Shown piece by piece: positions 13,615 to 26,300 of a stretch of DNA of 64,000 bases (positions within the stretch are counted from its first letter, which is position 1; each line of letters opens with the position of its first letter). Source of the DNA: Lethocerus indicus (lineage: Eukaryota > Arthropoda > Insecta > Hemiptera > Belostomatidae). The notes beneath the pieces are model-generated. The model did no database searches, was not told the origin of the DNA, and saw nothing but the letters and a program-made list of their open reading frames with translations. A program made the translations under genes and the position numbers. The DNA is taken from contig JACDQD010000003.1 of assembly GCA_019843655.1 (NCBI GenBank), forward strand, positions 27,578,224-27,642,223, given 5' to 3'.

Positions 13615-16600
13615 TATTGGATGAAATATATTAGTTTCTATATAGCTTGGCTTATATTAATTCCAGAAGGGAACTGGGGAGCAACGACACTTTCTTATTA
13701 TATAGAGAAAATTAAATATTATAAATCACAAGACATATATACCAAACACATAAATAGTAGCGGAAATATCTTTTAATTCTTAAGAAATCTAATCCTAAAG
13801 TTAATTGGACCCACAATCAATTATTTATATGATGTAGCTCCGCTGTGACGTTCTTGAGTTTAATTAGAATGTTAATTAATCATTGATTTATTGCAATTAA
13901 CGATTTATTAATAATTGATAATGGTATTGCAATCGAATGTGGTTTTATTTTTATTATAGTGAAGCAGTTGAATGATTAGAAAGAATTTAATACCATCTTC
14001 AAGTTGCAAATTAAAATTGATTAAACCGTAACTGCAGAGAGAGTTATAGATTATATATAATGAATTTTACGTTTTTTATTTATTATTCCTCTACTCCTTC
14101 AATTTTTTAGACAACAAAATTTTTAGTAAAAATAATACAGTAATATTCCGCATTGTTCTTAATTGTTGTGTCGCTTATTACACAGCTTCGATGGTCTTTT
14201 GTGATATTTTTATTGAACGGTCTTCTATTGTAAATAAACCATTAAATAGATTACTGCATAACGTTCCGTTTCATTTCCGACCTCACGTCAACGTGAGTTA
14301 TACAGGGTGGGAATGAATGGTGCCGGGTTTAGAAATGTAAGGCGAAACCCGCACAACATTCATATTGGACGTGGTCCCGCTCTGAATAGCCCGCATCAGC
14401 CATACGACTCCTCGAATTGGAATTTAGATTCATACCCGGATATCCCTGCGGTGTAAATTGAGAAAAAACGTTACAACGTACTAACATCGTTTAGAATACC
14501 CGTTTTGGGGTCTGTGAGGGGTTGGAATACCGTAGATTTCGAGTGTTTCTTTCTCCCTCGTTGGTTTAGTCTTAGAAAAAGACCACGAAATCTACGGTAT
14601 AAACATCGTATTGTTAACGCGTTAAATGTTAAAAGCGTATCGGCCACGAACAACAGACAACCAGAACAGAAGTTATATTTTGCTTAACTAAAAAAAGGCG
14701 TGAATTCAATTAGTCGACTGAATTAATTGCTTCATTTTTTAGGGAGAGAGGCCGAGAAGCATTGGTTGTGTATCTCTTTCTGTAGGAAAAAATTGTTTTT
14801 TCTGGGTCACAAGGAAACGACATACAAATTAGCAAAATGACATGGCACGATGTTACAGCCTGAAGAATAATAATTTTCATTTTTTCGCCATAAATTAACA
14901 TTACAATTATTAGCAATTTTTTTGTATTTCGAAAATACCTTTTATCGAAGGAATGCCGAGTTACAGAACGTCATTTCCCAGTTTCCTTTTCCTTTTAAAA
15001 TATTTTACCAAGTATACGTTAATATTTTATATAATGCACTACCAAGTTTAATCCATTAACTTCTTAAAATGTTATCGATGTTAATCACTTTCTTATTATA
15101 ATAATTAAATATCATTTTAACTTTTTTTAAAAACAGTATATGATATATCAATGATCCTAATCAAAAATGTGAACACGATTTTTTTCTCTTTATTTAAAGT
15201 AACTTCTTCGTTTGATTATATTTTCTGGATCATCCCTTTTAATTAATCACTGTTTTGAATTTTGATTAATCATCGTTTCATCAAAGCCGTTAGTTAGGCC
15301 GGTGGCGCCAACATCTGGCGACCGAAAGTTAACAGTCTTCCATTACATAATGGCTGCGTGACAATACTCCATAATGCTTGACACATAAAACGGACGCTCA
15401 GTTTCCCGGGAAAAAAAAATTCCACACCCCCACAGAATGTGGAACATTTAATATTTATATCAGATAATAATAATATTTATAGATACAGGCGGAATTCCGC
15501 TCGGACTTAAATTTTTAACGAGCCTAATAAGAATTAATTTCATCCTTCAGTCAGAAATATTCATCCGCACTAATCCACTTTTTGTTTGCTATATAAATAA
15601 GTACAGAAAATACTGATGAAGTAAAACTATACTATGGAAAATACCTCTTCCATTATTCGCTTTGAATGTTAGTCGCATTAGATGTTTATTTAACTTTGAG
15701 TCATCTCTTTTGAAATACAATACAAATTGAAACATTGTGAATGTAATAATAATGAAGCTAATTATAGTTTTAATGATTAAATACAAATGTGAACTGTAAT
15801 AGTGTTCCAAGCACTATTTATTTAAGCTTATATGAATAATGATATGAAATATTTTAATTATTAAGACACATTTTTAAAATGATAACGGCGTTTAAAGAAA
15901 AGCTTAAAATATAGTTTAAAAATTACCAATTAGAGAGAATAATATAAAATATAAAAATTGTACATAATTTACTTGCATCCAGCCAACTACACACAGATGT
16001 GAATTATTATTTAAGGATATTGTACAGAATGTGTACAGAATAATTACATCGAACCATTTATGCCTGTTTAATAATTCAGTAACCGACTTCAAGAATTGAA
16101 TCTACGATTATTCTATTATTGTAACATCTAAACGAGAGAGGCACGAGCCCGAATGCCGCTCGGGGTTGTTAGAGGGCAGTAAATTGCAGGGGGTTGTGGA
16201 ATACGCTTGAAGTGCGGTCGACAACAGGCACGGCCTACTCATCGTATGCCGTGGTCCAGAGATTTTGCGGGAAATATTCCCGAATTTACAAATTCCCCGA
16301 ATTCCCACCGATTTCAATAACTTTTGTGGCTTGCATTGGCCCAAAAACAGAAACTGGTTTACTCGCATTAATTAATTAGTATTATTAAAATAATATAATA
16401 ATATTTTGATTAGTATTAAAGTACGTTTACGTGAAATACTTCCGAATAACGTGTAAGGTCATGATTTATTGTGTCACTTTGTCAGATGCCCAGTTGAAAT
16501 TTCCGTGTATATCACTTGTAAAAATAAAAAGAAAGTAATTATAACGATTTTTATAATAGTGAAGCGCAGAATTGGAATCGAAAATTTGTTGCACGCACTT

Positions 16601-17258
16601 GTTGAACACATTGATAGAAAGGTTGCAAAAACTTTAGCCCGCTTCGCAGAAACCAGCTAACGAATGGCATACCAGGAAGAGTAGAAATTTAAACGTCTTT
16701 TCCTAGTGAAAGGCTCATGGCTGGGTTTCCCCGTTCCTGGGCTTTGTCGCATTCCTCCCGTAGGTAACGTGAGCTTACCAACAGAGTGCCTGAATTCAAA
16801 GTCATTTTATTATTGAATCTGACAAATTACTATTTCGTGAATACAAAGTGCGTAAATGTCCAACGAGTAGGGTTAACTAGAGTATTTAAAAATGGCTCGC
16901 AGTCTTTTCCATTACACCTGGCCGAACTTGACCCCACCGGATTCAGATAAAGGCAGCCAAGCGCGGTGTGGACTTCCCGACCGCATGAATATTCTACCCT
17001 AATAACTTGCTGATAATTTGAAAGCAGTAGCTCTAGATTAACAGAGTAAAATTACTAACAAGTTTAAAGAATATTAGAAACTGAATAAAATATCTTTGTT
17101 AATTTCCACGGGGTGTATTTCTCAATAAAAAAGAGTATTAATTTTAAAATATACAAGGAAAAACTCCGATTTTTTATTCCTTGGTGAACTTGAACTGAAG
17201 TTTCTTTAATGAAACTTTGCTAGAAATATAAAGTTTTTTTATTGCCATCATAGAAGAA

Positions 17259-17301
<43 letters not shown>

Positions 17302-20300
17302 CGTGTGTGTATGCTATACCTGACGTATGTTTGATCGTAGGGTATAACAGTTCGGCTATTCACACCCAATCGTCAAAAATATTTTCTAATGTTGGTCCTT
17401 TTGTTGAAAAACCCTCAATTACTATAAACAGGGGACTAAATTATGCTGTAAATATTTAGACTGGGATTAGGAATGCCGGCTTCCCAATCGGACCGGACAA
17501 CGAATAAATAATGTCGGAATCACTTGACAGAGTTTTATCTTCAGTGACGTCGGTGCGAATTCCAAGAAGCACTCGGTTAAATTAACAGTCGTGTGTTGAG
17601 CTGCTCCTCCGATCGCACATTACCTACCTGACCCCGTTCATACCTTCAACAGCCTACTGTCACTAGCCATACACCGAACATAACTGTCGACTCAATGTTC
17701 TTTATTTGTTGCATTTTAGGCAGTGTCGTCAAAAAGGTTTTTTTATAACCTGTGGGCCGTGGAGTCGGAATGCTCAACTGACGAAATATATGTTCACACA
17801 CTCCTACAAGGGGATAGTAACCTGTAACTTTCTAGGAAAACAAGTAGGCGTGTGGAGACGGAGTCGTGGCTCTATAACATTATTTCGGATTGATAACGCG
17901 TGTATCGTGTTTATTTACATTGACTGAGTAGTGGTTCGTAAGTCTGGGACGAGAATGACTCATGGATACAGAATGCATTTATGCGGTCTGATCTCTGGTT
18001 CTGGCCCGTCCAGGTCAGTATCTCTTTCTCTATCTTTCTCCCGCAAAAGATTGGGCACGCTTTTTCTAGTCACCACTTGTCAGTCATTGTTTACCAGTTG
18101 CGCAGCGGTGAAATATTATTTACATTTTTGAATTTCTGTATTAAGAGTGGAAATTGTAAGCACCGGAGGTACTTTTTTAGTCCTTTAATGTACTGGAGAA
18201 TAATAGAGTAATTGTATTTGAATTTCTTAATTTTAATTATATTATTTCTAACGCACGTTACAATTTAACTGTGCAGGATATAATATACAGTAATATAGTG
18301 CGTTATATATGTTAGAATAACTTGTATTCCATTATTTAAGAATAATTATAGTGTGATTTCTTTGTTATTGCCGTTTGTGACGGCTTAATAATAAGTTATT
18401 TTATGATAATTTTTTAATGATTTTTGTAATTTCCAGACTCGAAGATATGATCGAATGATGAAAGAAAAAATCCTCGGAGCAGTGGTATCCCATTAATAGG
18501 AATATTATAAATGACTCGTAATTTCATTGTTATTAAGTGTTGAAATATTCCTTAACCTTACGCGTTGGACAGGCCCACACTGCCGCCATCGTCCCATTGG
18601 CAGAGATTACAACTATGTAATTTTCTCTATCGAAGATCAACATGAGACATAGGTCGATGCCGAAAGTGGGACGCATGAATATTCATGTTCAAATGTAACT
18701 GAGCCGGACATTATAGACTCCATGCGACCCTGAAGATAGGGTGGCCGCGCTCGCCCAACATCAGCGGCCACAACTTGGCACATAATTTATATTTGTTGTA
18801 ATTTAATCCAAATTATTCTCGCATTGTGGCCTAAAGCAGTGTTATCTCTGTAGAGATGTTTCCTTCTTACTCTACCATCCAAAATATAATTGAATTAACT
18901 TCTTTAATATACAATTTATGACTATTTATACAAATGGAATTACTGTTATAAGAATGTAATATAAACAAGAGAAGGAATTATGAGGAGATTACAAGAGAAG
19001 GCAATGCAATAAAGGTGGTAGAATTAAAAGACAGTGACGGAGGAACCCAGCAAAGGAAACTAGTTTATCCTAATTGTCACGTAGTCCAATTACCATTCCA
19101 TATAATACCAGAAGTGTTGGGGTTGTCGTTAATCCACTTAATATTAAATCCTAGACTAGGGCAGGTGGCACACTGAATTTCAATTGGCCTTATTTTATGA
19201 ATATTAAACCCTTGTGCCCCAATTCCACTGCCGTTAAGAATTCTCAACGCAGCAGAATATCTTTAAAATGAATACAGGATTTATTTAGAATTTTCTGTAT
19301 TTCTGATTAAGTTTTTTATAATACGTTTTATAATAGCAAGAAAAAGTATTGTCTCGTCCTATTTATGCCACTATTAACGATATTACGTTCCTAATTACGT
19401 TTTCGCGTTTCCACGTCCAATTTTCACACACTCCTGGCCAGAATTTTTACACTCTCCTTTTAGGGGCAAGTGTAACTCACTTTTGTACACTTGTGGTGGG
19501 AATATGGGCAAATTCTGACGACATTTTTGAAAAATCGAAAATTTTCGATTTTCTAGCTCTCCTTTTAGGGGCAAGTGTAACTCACTTTTGTACACTTGTG
19601 GTGGGAATATGGGCAAATTCTGGCGACATTTTTGAAAAATCGATAATTTTCGATTTTTTAGCTCTCGCCGCATTTTTAGGCCATTTTTGCGTCTAAGAAC
19701 GCCATTTTTGCGTCTAAAAACGCCATTTTTGGGCCTAAAAACTGCATTTCGGGGCCATTTTTGCGTCTAAAATCCCTATTTTTCGGCCTAGAAACCGCAT
19801 TGCTGGGCCATTTTTGCGTCTAAAGACGCCATTTTTGGGCCCAAAAACAGCATTTCTGGGCCATATTTGCGTTTAAACTCCCCATTCTTCGGCCTAAAAA
19901 CCGCATTTCTGGGCCATTTTTGCGTTAAAAACCGCATTTCTGGGCCATTTTTGCGTCTAAAAACGCCATTTTTGGGCCTAAAAACCGCATTTCTGGGACA
20001 TTTTTGCGTCTAAAATCCCCACTTTTCGGCCTAGAAACCGCATTTTTCGGCCATTTTTGCGTCTAAAACGCCATTTTTGGGCCTAAAAATCACATTGCTG
20101 GGCCATTTTTGCGTCTAAAAACGCCATTTTTGGGCCTAAAAACCGCATTTCTTGGCCATTTTTGTGTCTAAAATTCCCATTTTTGGGCCTAAAAACCGCA
20201 TTTTTGGGCCTAAAACCGCATTTTTGGGCCTAAAACCGCATTTTTGGGCCTAAAACCGCATTTTTGGGCCTAAAATCGCATTTCTGGGCCATTTTTGCGC

Positions 20301-23300
20301 CTAAAAACGCCATTTTTGGGCCTAAAAACCGCATTTCTGGGCCCTTTTTGTGTCTAAAATGCCCATTTTTGGCCTAAAACTGCATTTTTGTGAAAATTTT
20401 CGATTTTTTAGCTCTCCTTCAGGGGCAAGTGTAACTCACTTTTGTACACTTGGTGGTTTGGAAATTCTGACATAAATCGAAAAATCGGCAAATTCTTGGC
20501 ACTTGACGATTTTTGAAAAATCGATAATTTTCGATTTTTAGCTCTCCTTTCAGGGGCAAGTGTAACTCACTTTTGTACACTTGTGGTGGGAATATGGGCA
20601 AATTCTGGCGACATTTTTGAAAAATCGATAATTTTCGATTTTTTAGCTCTCCTTTTAGGGGCAAGTGTAACTCACTTTTGTACACTTGTGGTGGGAATAT
20701 GGGCAAATTCTGACGACATTTTTGAAAAATCGATAAATTTTCGATTTTTAGCTCTCCTTTAGGGCAAGTGTAACTCACTTTTGTACACTTGTGGTGGGAA
20801 TATGGGCAAATTCTGACGACATTTTGAAAATCGAAAATTTCGATTTTTTAGCTCTCCTTTTAAAGTGTAACTCACTTTTGTACACTTGTGGTGTGAATAG
20901 GGGCCTGACGACATTTTTGAAAAATCGAAAATTTTCGATTTTTTAGCTCTCCTTTTAGGGGCAAGTGTAACTCACTTTTGTACACTTGTGGTGGGAATAT
21001 GGGCAAATTTTGACGACATTTTTGAAAACGAAAATTTTCGATTTTTGTGTTTAAAACCGCATATTTGGGCCTAAAAACCACATTTCTTGGCCATTTTTAC
21101 GTTTAAAAACCGCATTTTTAGGCCATTTTTGCATCTAAGAACGCCATTTTTGCGTCTAAAAACGCCATTTTTGGGCCTAAAACTGCATTGCTTGGCCATT
21201 TTTGCGTCTAAAACGCGATTTTTGTGTCTAAAACGCCATTTTTGGGCCTAAAAACCGCATTTCTGGGCCATTTTTGCGTCAAAAATTCCCATTTTTGGGC
21301 CTAAAAACCGCATTTGTTGTCCATTTTTGTGTCGAAAATCCCCATTTTCCCCCTCAATATCGCTTTTTTGTGTTATTTTTATGTGTAGGAACCGCATTTT
21401 TGGGCCTAAAAACCGCATTTCTTGTCCATTTTTGCGTCTAAAATCCCTATTTTTCGGCCTAGAAACCGCATTGCTGGGCCATTTTTGCGTCTAAAGACGC
21501 CATTTTTGGGCCCAAAAACAGCTTTTCTGGGTCATTTTTGCGTTTAAAATCCCCACTTTTCGGCCTAAAAACCGCATTTCTGGGCCATTTTTGCGTCTAA
21601 AATCCCCATTTTTCGGCCTAGTACCGCATTTTTAGGCCATTTTTGCGTCTAAAAACGCCATTTTTCGGCCTAAAAACCGCATTTTTGGGCCATTTTTGCG
21701 TCTAAGAACGCCATTTTTGCGCCTAAAACCGCATTTTTGGGCCTCAAAACTGCATTGCTGGGCCATTTTTGGGTCTAAAAACGCCATTTTTGGGCCTCAA
21801 AACCGCATTTCTGGGCCATTTTTGCGTCTAAAATCCCCATTTTTGGGCCTAACAACCGCATTTCTTGTCCATTTTTGTGTGGAAAATCCCCATTTTCCCC
21901 CTGAATATCGCTTTTTTGTGTTATTTTTATGTGTAGGAACCGCATTTTTGGGCCTAGAAACCGCATTTTTGGGCTAATTTTTCGTCTAAAAGCCCTTTTT
22001 CGGGGCCTAAAAACAGCATTTTTTGGCTATTTTTGCGTTTAAAAACCGCATTTTTCGGCCTAAAAACCGCATTTGTAGGCCATTTTTGCGTCTAAAACGC
22101 CATTTTTGGGCCTAAAAATCGCATTGCTTGGCCATTTTTGCGTCTAAAAACGCCATTTTTGGGCCTAAAAACCGCATTTCTGGGCCATTTTTGCGTCAAA
22201 AATTCCTATTTTTGGGCCTAAAAACCGCATTTGTTGTCCATTTTTGTGTCGAAAATGCCCATTTTCCGCCTGAAAATCGCTTTTTTGTGTTATTTTTGTG
22301 TGTAAGAACCGCATTTTTGGGCCTAGAAACCGCATTTTTGGGCTAATTTTTCGTCTAAAAACGCGATTTACGGGCCTAAAAACCGCAAATTTTCGATTTT
22401 TTAGCTCTCCTTTTAGGGGCAAGTGTAACTCACTTTTGTACACTTGTGGTGGGAATATGGGCAAATTCTGGCGACATTTTTGAAAAATCGATAATTTTCG
22501 ATTTTTTAGCTCTCCTTTTAGGGGCAAGTGTAACTCACTTTTGTACACTTGTGGTGGGAATATGGGCAAATTCTGACGACATTTTTGAAAAATCGAAAAT
22601 TTTCGATTTTTTAGCTCTCCTTTTAGGGGCAAGTGTAACTCACTTTTGTACACTTGTGGTGTGAATATGGGCAAATTCTGACATTTTTGAAAAATCGAAA
22701 ATTTTCGATTTTTTAGCTCTCCTTTTAGGGGCAAGTGTAACTCACTTTTGTACACTTGTGGTGTGAATATGGGCAAATTCTGGCGACATTTTTGAAAAAT
22801 CGAAAATTTTCGATTTTTTAGCTCTCCTTTTAGGGGCAAGTGTAACTCACTTTTGTACACTTGTGGTGTGAATATGGGCAAATTCTGGCGACATTTTTGA
22901 AAAATCGAAAATTTTCGATTTTTTAGCTCTCCTTTTAGGGGCAAGTGTAACTCACTTTTGTACACTTGTGGTGTGAATATGGGCAAATTCTGGCGACATT
23001 TTTGAAAAATCGAAAATTTTCGATTTTTAGCTCTCCTTTCAGGGGCAAGTGTAACTCACTTTTGTACACTTGTGGTGTGAATATGGGCAAATTCTGACGA
23101 CATTTTTGAAAAATCGAAAATTTTCGATTTTTTAGCTCTCCTTTTAGGGGCAAGTGTAACTCACTTTTGTACACTTGTGGTTGAATATGGGCAAATTCTG
23201 ACGACATTTTTGAAAAATCGAAAATTTTCGATTTTTTAGCTCTCCTTTTAGGGGCAAGTGTAACTCACTTTTGTACACTTGTGGTGGAATATGGGCAAAT

Positions 23301-26300
23301 TCTGACATTTTTGAAAAATCGAAAATTTTCGATTTTTTAGCTCTCCTTTTAGGGGCAAGTGTAACTCACTTTTGTACACTTGTGGTGGGAATATGGGCAA
23401 ATTCTGACGACATTTTTGAAAAATCGAAAATTTTCGATTTTTTAGCTCTCCTTTTAGGGGCAAGTGTAACTCACTTTTGTACACTTGTGGTGTGAATATG
23501 GGCAAATTCTGACGACATTTTTGAAAAATCGAAAATTTTCGATTTTTTAGCTCTCCTTTTAGGGGCAAGTGTAACTCACTTTTGTACACTTGTGGTTGAA
23601 TATGGGCAAATTCTGACGACATTTTTGAAAAATCGAAAATTTTCGATTTTTTAGCTCTCCTTTTAGGGGCAAGTGTAACTCACTTTTGTACACTTGTGGT
23701 GTGAATATGGGCAAATTCTGACGACATTTTTGAAAAATCGATAATTTTCGATTTTTTAGCTCTCCTTTTAGGGGCAAGTGTAACTCACTTTTGTACACTT
23801 GTGGTGTGAATATGGGCAAATTCTGACGACATTTTTGAAAAATCGAAAATTTTCGATTTTTAGCTCTCCTTTTAGGGGCAAGTGTAACTCACTTTTGTAC
23901 ACTTGTGGTGTGAATATGGGCAAATTCTGACGACATTTTTGAAAAATCGAAAATTTTCGATTTTTTAGCTCTCCTTTTAGGGGCAAGTGTAACTCACTTT
24001 TGTACACTTGTGGTTGAATATGGGCAAATTCTGACGACATTTTTGAAAAATCGAAAATTTTCGATTTTTTAGCTCTCCTTTTAGGGGCAAGTGTAACTCA
24101 CTTTTGTACACTTGTGGTGGGAATATGGGCAAATTCTGGCGACATTTTTGAAAAATCGAAAATTTTCGATTTTTTTTGAAAAAATCCTAAAACTTTTGGC
24201 GACTTTTCGGATTTTTAGCTCTCCTTTTAGGGGCAAGTGTAACTCACTTTTGTACACTTGTGGTGTGAATATGGGCAAATTCTGACGACATTTTTGAAAA
24301 ATCGAAATTTTCGATTTTTTAGCTCTCCTTTTAGGGGCAAGTGTAACTCACTTTTGTACACTTGTGGTGGGAATATGGGCAAATTCTGACGACATTTTTG
24401 AAAAATCGAAAATTTTCGATTTTTGAGCTCTCCTTTTAGGGGCAAGTGTAACTCACTTTTGTACACTTGTGGTGTGAATATGGGCAAATTCTGGCGACAT
24501 TTTTGAAAAATCGAAAATTTTCGATTTTTTAGCTCTCCTTTTAGGGGCAAGTGTAACTCACTTTTGTACACTTGTGGTGGGAATATGGGCAAATTCTGAC
24601 GACATTTTTGAAAAATCGAAAATTTTCGATTTTTTAGCTCTCCTTTTAGGGGCAAGTGTAACTCACTTTTGTACACTTGTGGTGTGAATATGGGCAAATT
24701 CTGACGACATTTTTGAAAATCGAAAATTTTCGATTTTTTAGCTCTCCTTTTAGGGGCAAGTGTAACTCACTTTTGTACACTTGTGGTGGGAATATGGGCA
24801 AATTTTGACGACATTTTTGAAAACGAAAATTTTCGATTTTTGTGTTTAAAACCGCATATTTGGGCCTAAAAACCACATTTCTTGGCCATTTTTACGTTTA
24901 AAAACCGCATTTTTAGGCCATTTTTGCATCTAAGAACGCCATTTTTGCGTCTAAAAACGCCATTTTTGGGCCTAAAAACTGCATTTCGGGGCCATTTTTG
25001 CGTCTAAAATCCCTATTTTTCGGCCTAGAAACCGCATTTTTAGGCCATTTTTGCGTCTAAAACGCCATTTTTGGGCCTAAAAATCGCATTGCTTGGCCAT
25101 TTTTGCGTCTAAAAACGCCATTTTTGGGCCTAAAAACCGCATTTCTGGGCCATTTTTGCGTCAAAAATTCCCATTTTTGGGCCTAAAAACCGCATTTGTG
25201 GGCCATTTTTGCGTCTAAAATCCCCATTTTTCGGCCTAAAAACCGCATTTCTGGGCCATTTTTGCGTCTAAAATCCCCATTTTTCGGCCTAGTACCGCAT
25301 TTCTGGGCCATTTTTGCGTCTAAAATCCCCATTTTTGGGCCTAACAACCGCATTTCTTGTCCATTTTTGTGTGGAAAATCCCCATTTTCCCCCTGAATAT
25401 CGCTTTTTTGTGTTATTTTTATGTGTAGGAACCGCATTTTTGGGCCTAGAAACCGCATTTTTGGGCTAATTTTTCGTCTAAAAGCCCTTTTTCGGGGCCT
25501 AAAAACAGCATTTTTTGGCTATTTTTGCGTTTAAAAACCGCATTTTTCGGCCTAAAAACCGCATTTGTAGGCCATTTTTGCGTCTAAAAACTCCATTTTC
25601 TGGCTTAAAACCGCATTTTTGGGCTTGTAAACTGCATTTCTGGGCCTGTTTTGCGTCTAAAATCCCCATTTTTGGGCCTAAAACCGCATTCTTGGGCCTG
25701 AAAACAGCATTTCTGGACCTGTTTTGTGTCTAAAATACCCATTTTTGCGTCTAAAAATCCCATTTTTGGGCCTAAAAACTGCATTTTTGGGCTATTTTTG
25801 CATGTAATAACCCCATTTTTGGCCCTAAAAACCTCATCTATGGGCCATTTTTGCGTCTAAAAATCCCATTTTTGGGCCTAAAAACCGCATTTCTGGGCCA
25901 TTTTTGCGTCTAAAATGCTCATTTTTGGGCCCAAAACCGCATTTTTGGCCCTAAGAACCTCATTTCTGCGCCATTTTTGCGTCTAAAATCTCCATTTTGG
26001 GCCTAAAAACCGCATTTTTGGGCTTGACAACTGCATTTCTGGGCCATTTTTGTGGCCAAAAACGCAGCCATTTTCACAATTCATATCATCATATCACAAA
26101 TACCGACCTGGATTAAAATCCCGAATTCCTAGTTTTGCTAAAATGAGAAGGTATTTATTTTGTCAGTATCTAATATTATATTCATATTTTACAATTGTTA
26201 GTAGAGGCATATAAAAGGTAAATTAACCCAATTTTGTCATCGAAAAGAAATGAAAGTAACAAGCACCCGCTTATTAGAACAAACTAAACGGATTATTTTA

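Larger units (their letters stand above)
19449..26075. repeat. Satellite complex of alternating A and B repeat blocks
   Basis: A 6.6 kb tandem-repeat complex inside AdoR intron 1. Order: A1 19449-19668, B1 19669-20389, A2 20390-21037, B2 21038-22387, A3 22388-24839, B3 24840-26075. A is a 105-bp unit, B a degenerate unit of about 26 bp often paired into 53 bp. The A/B junction near 21,038 recurs at 24,840, showing that A and B were amplified together as a higher-order unit. It is transcribed as part of the receptor pre-mRNA if intron 1 is intact. No known satellite family is recognised. Confidence 0.95.

Noticed and set aside
21696..22346. Plus-strand ORFs rich in FLRLK and FWA as genes
   Set aside because: They are translations of satellite B repeats, low in complexity and interrupted in sister copies.
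22165..24840. Long minus-strand ORFs with repeated 35-residue units as a repeat-protein gene
   Set aside because: The frame is open on both strands because the unit is 105 bp. There is no signal, start context or non-repeat domain, and unit indels break the frame.
19449..26075. CRISPR-like array
   Set aside because: Repeats are directly tandem with no unique spacers, in a eukaryotic intron.
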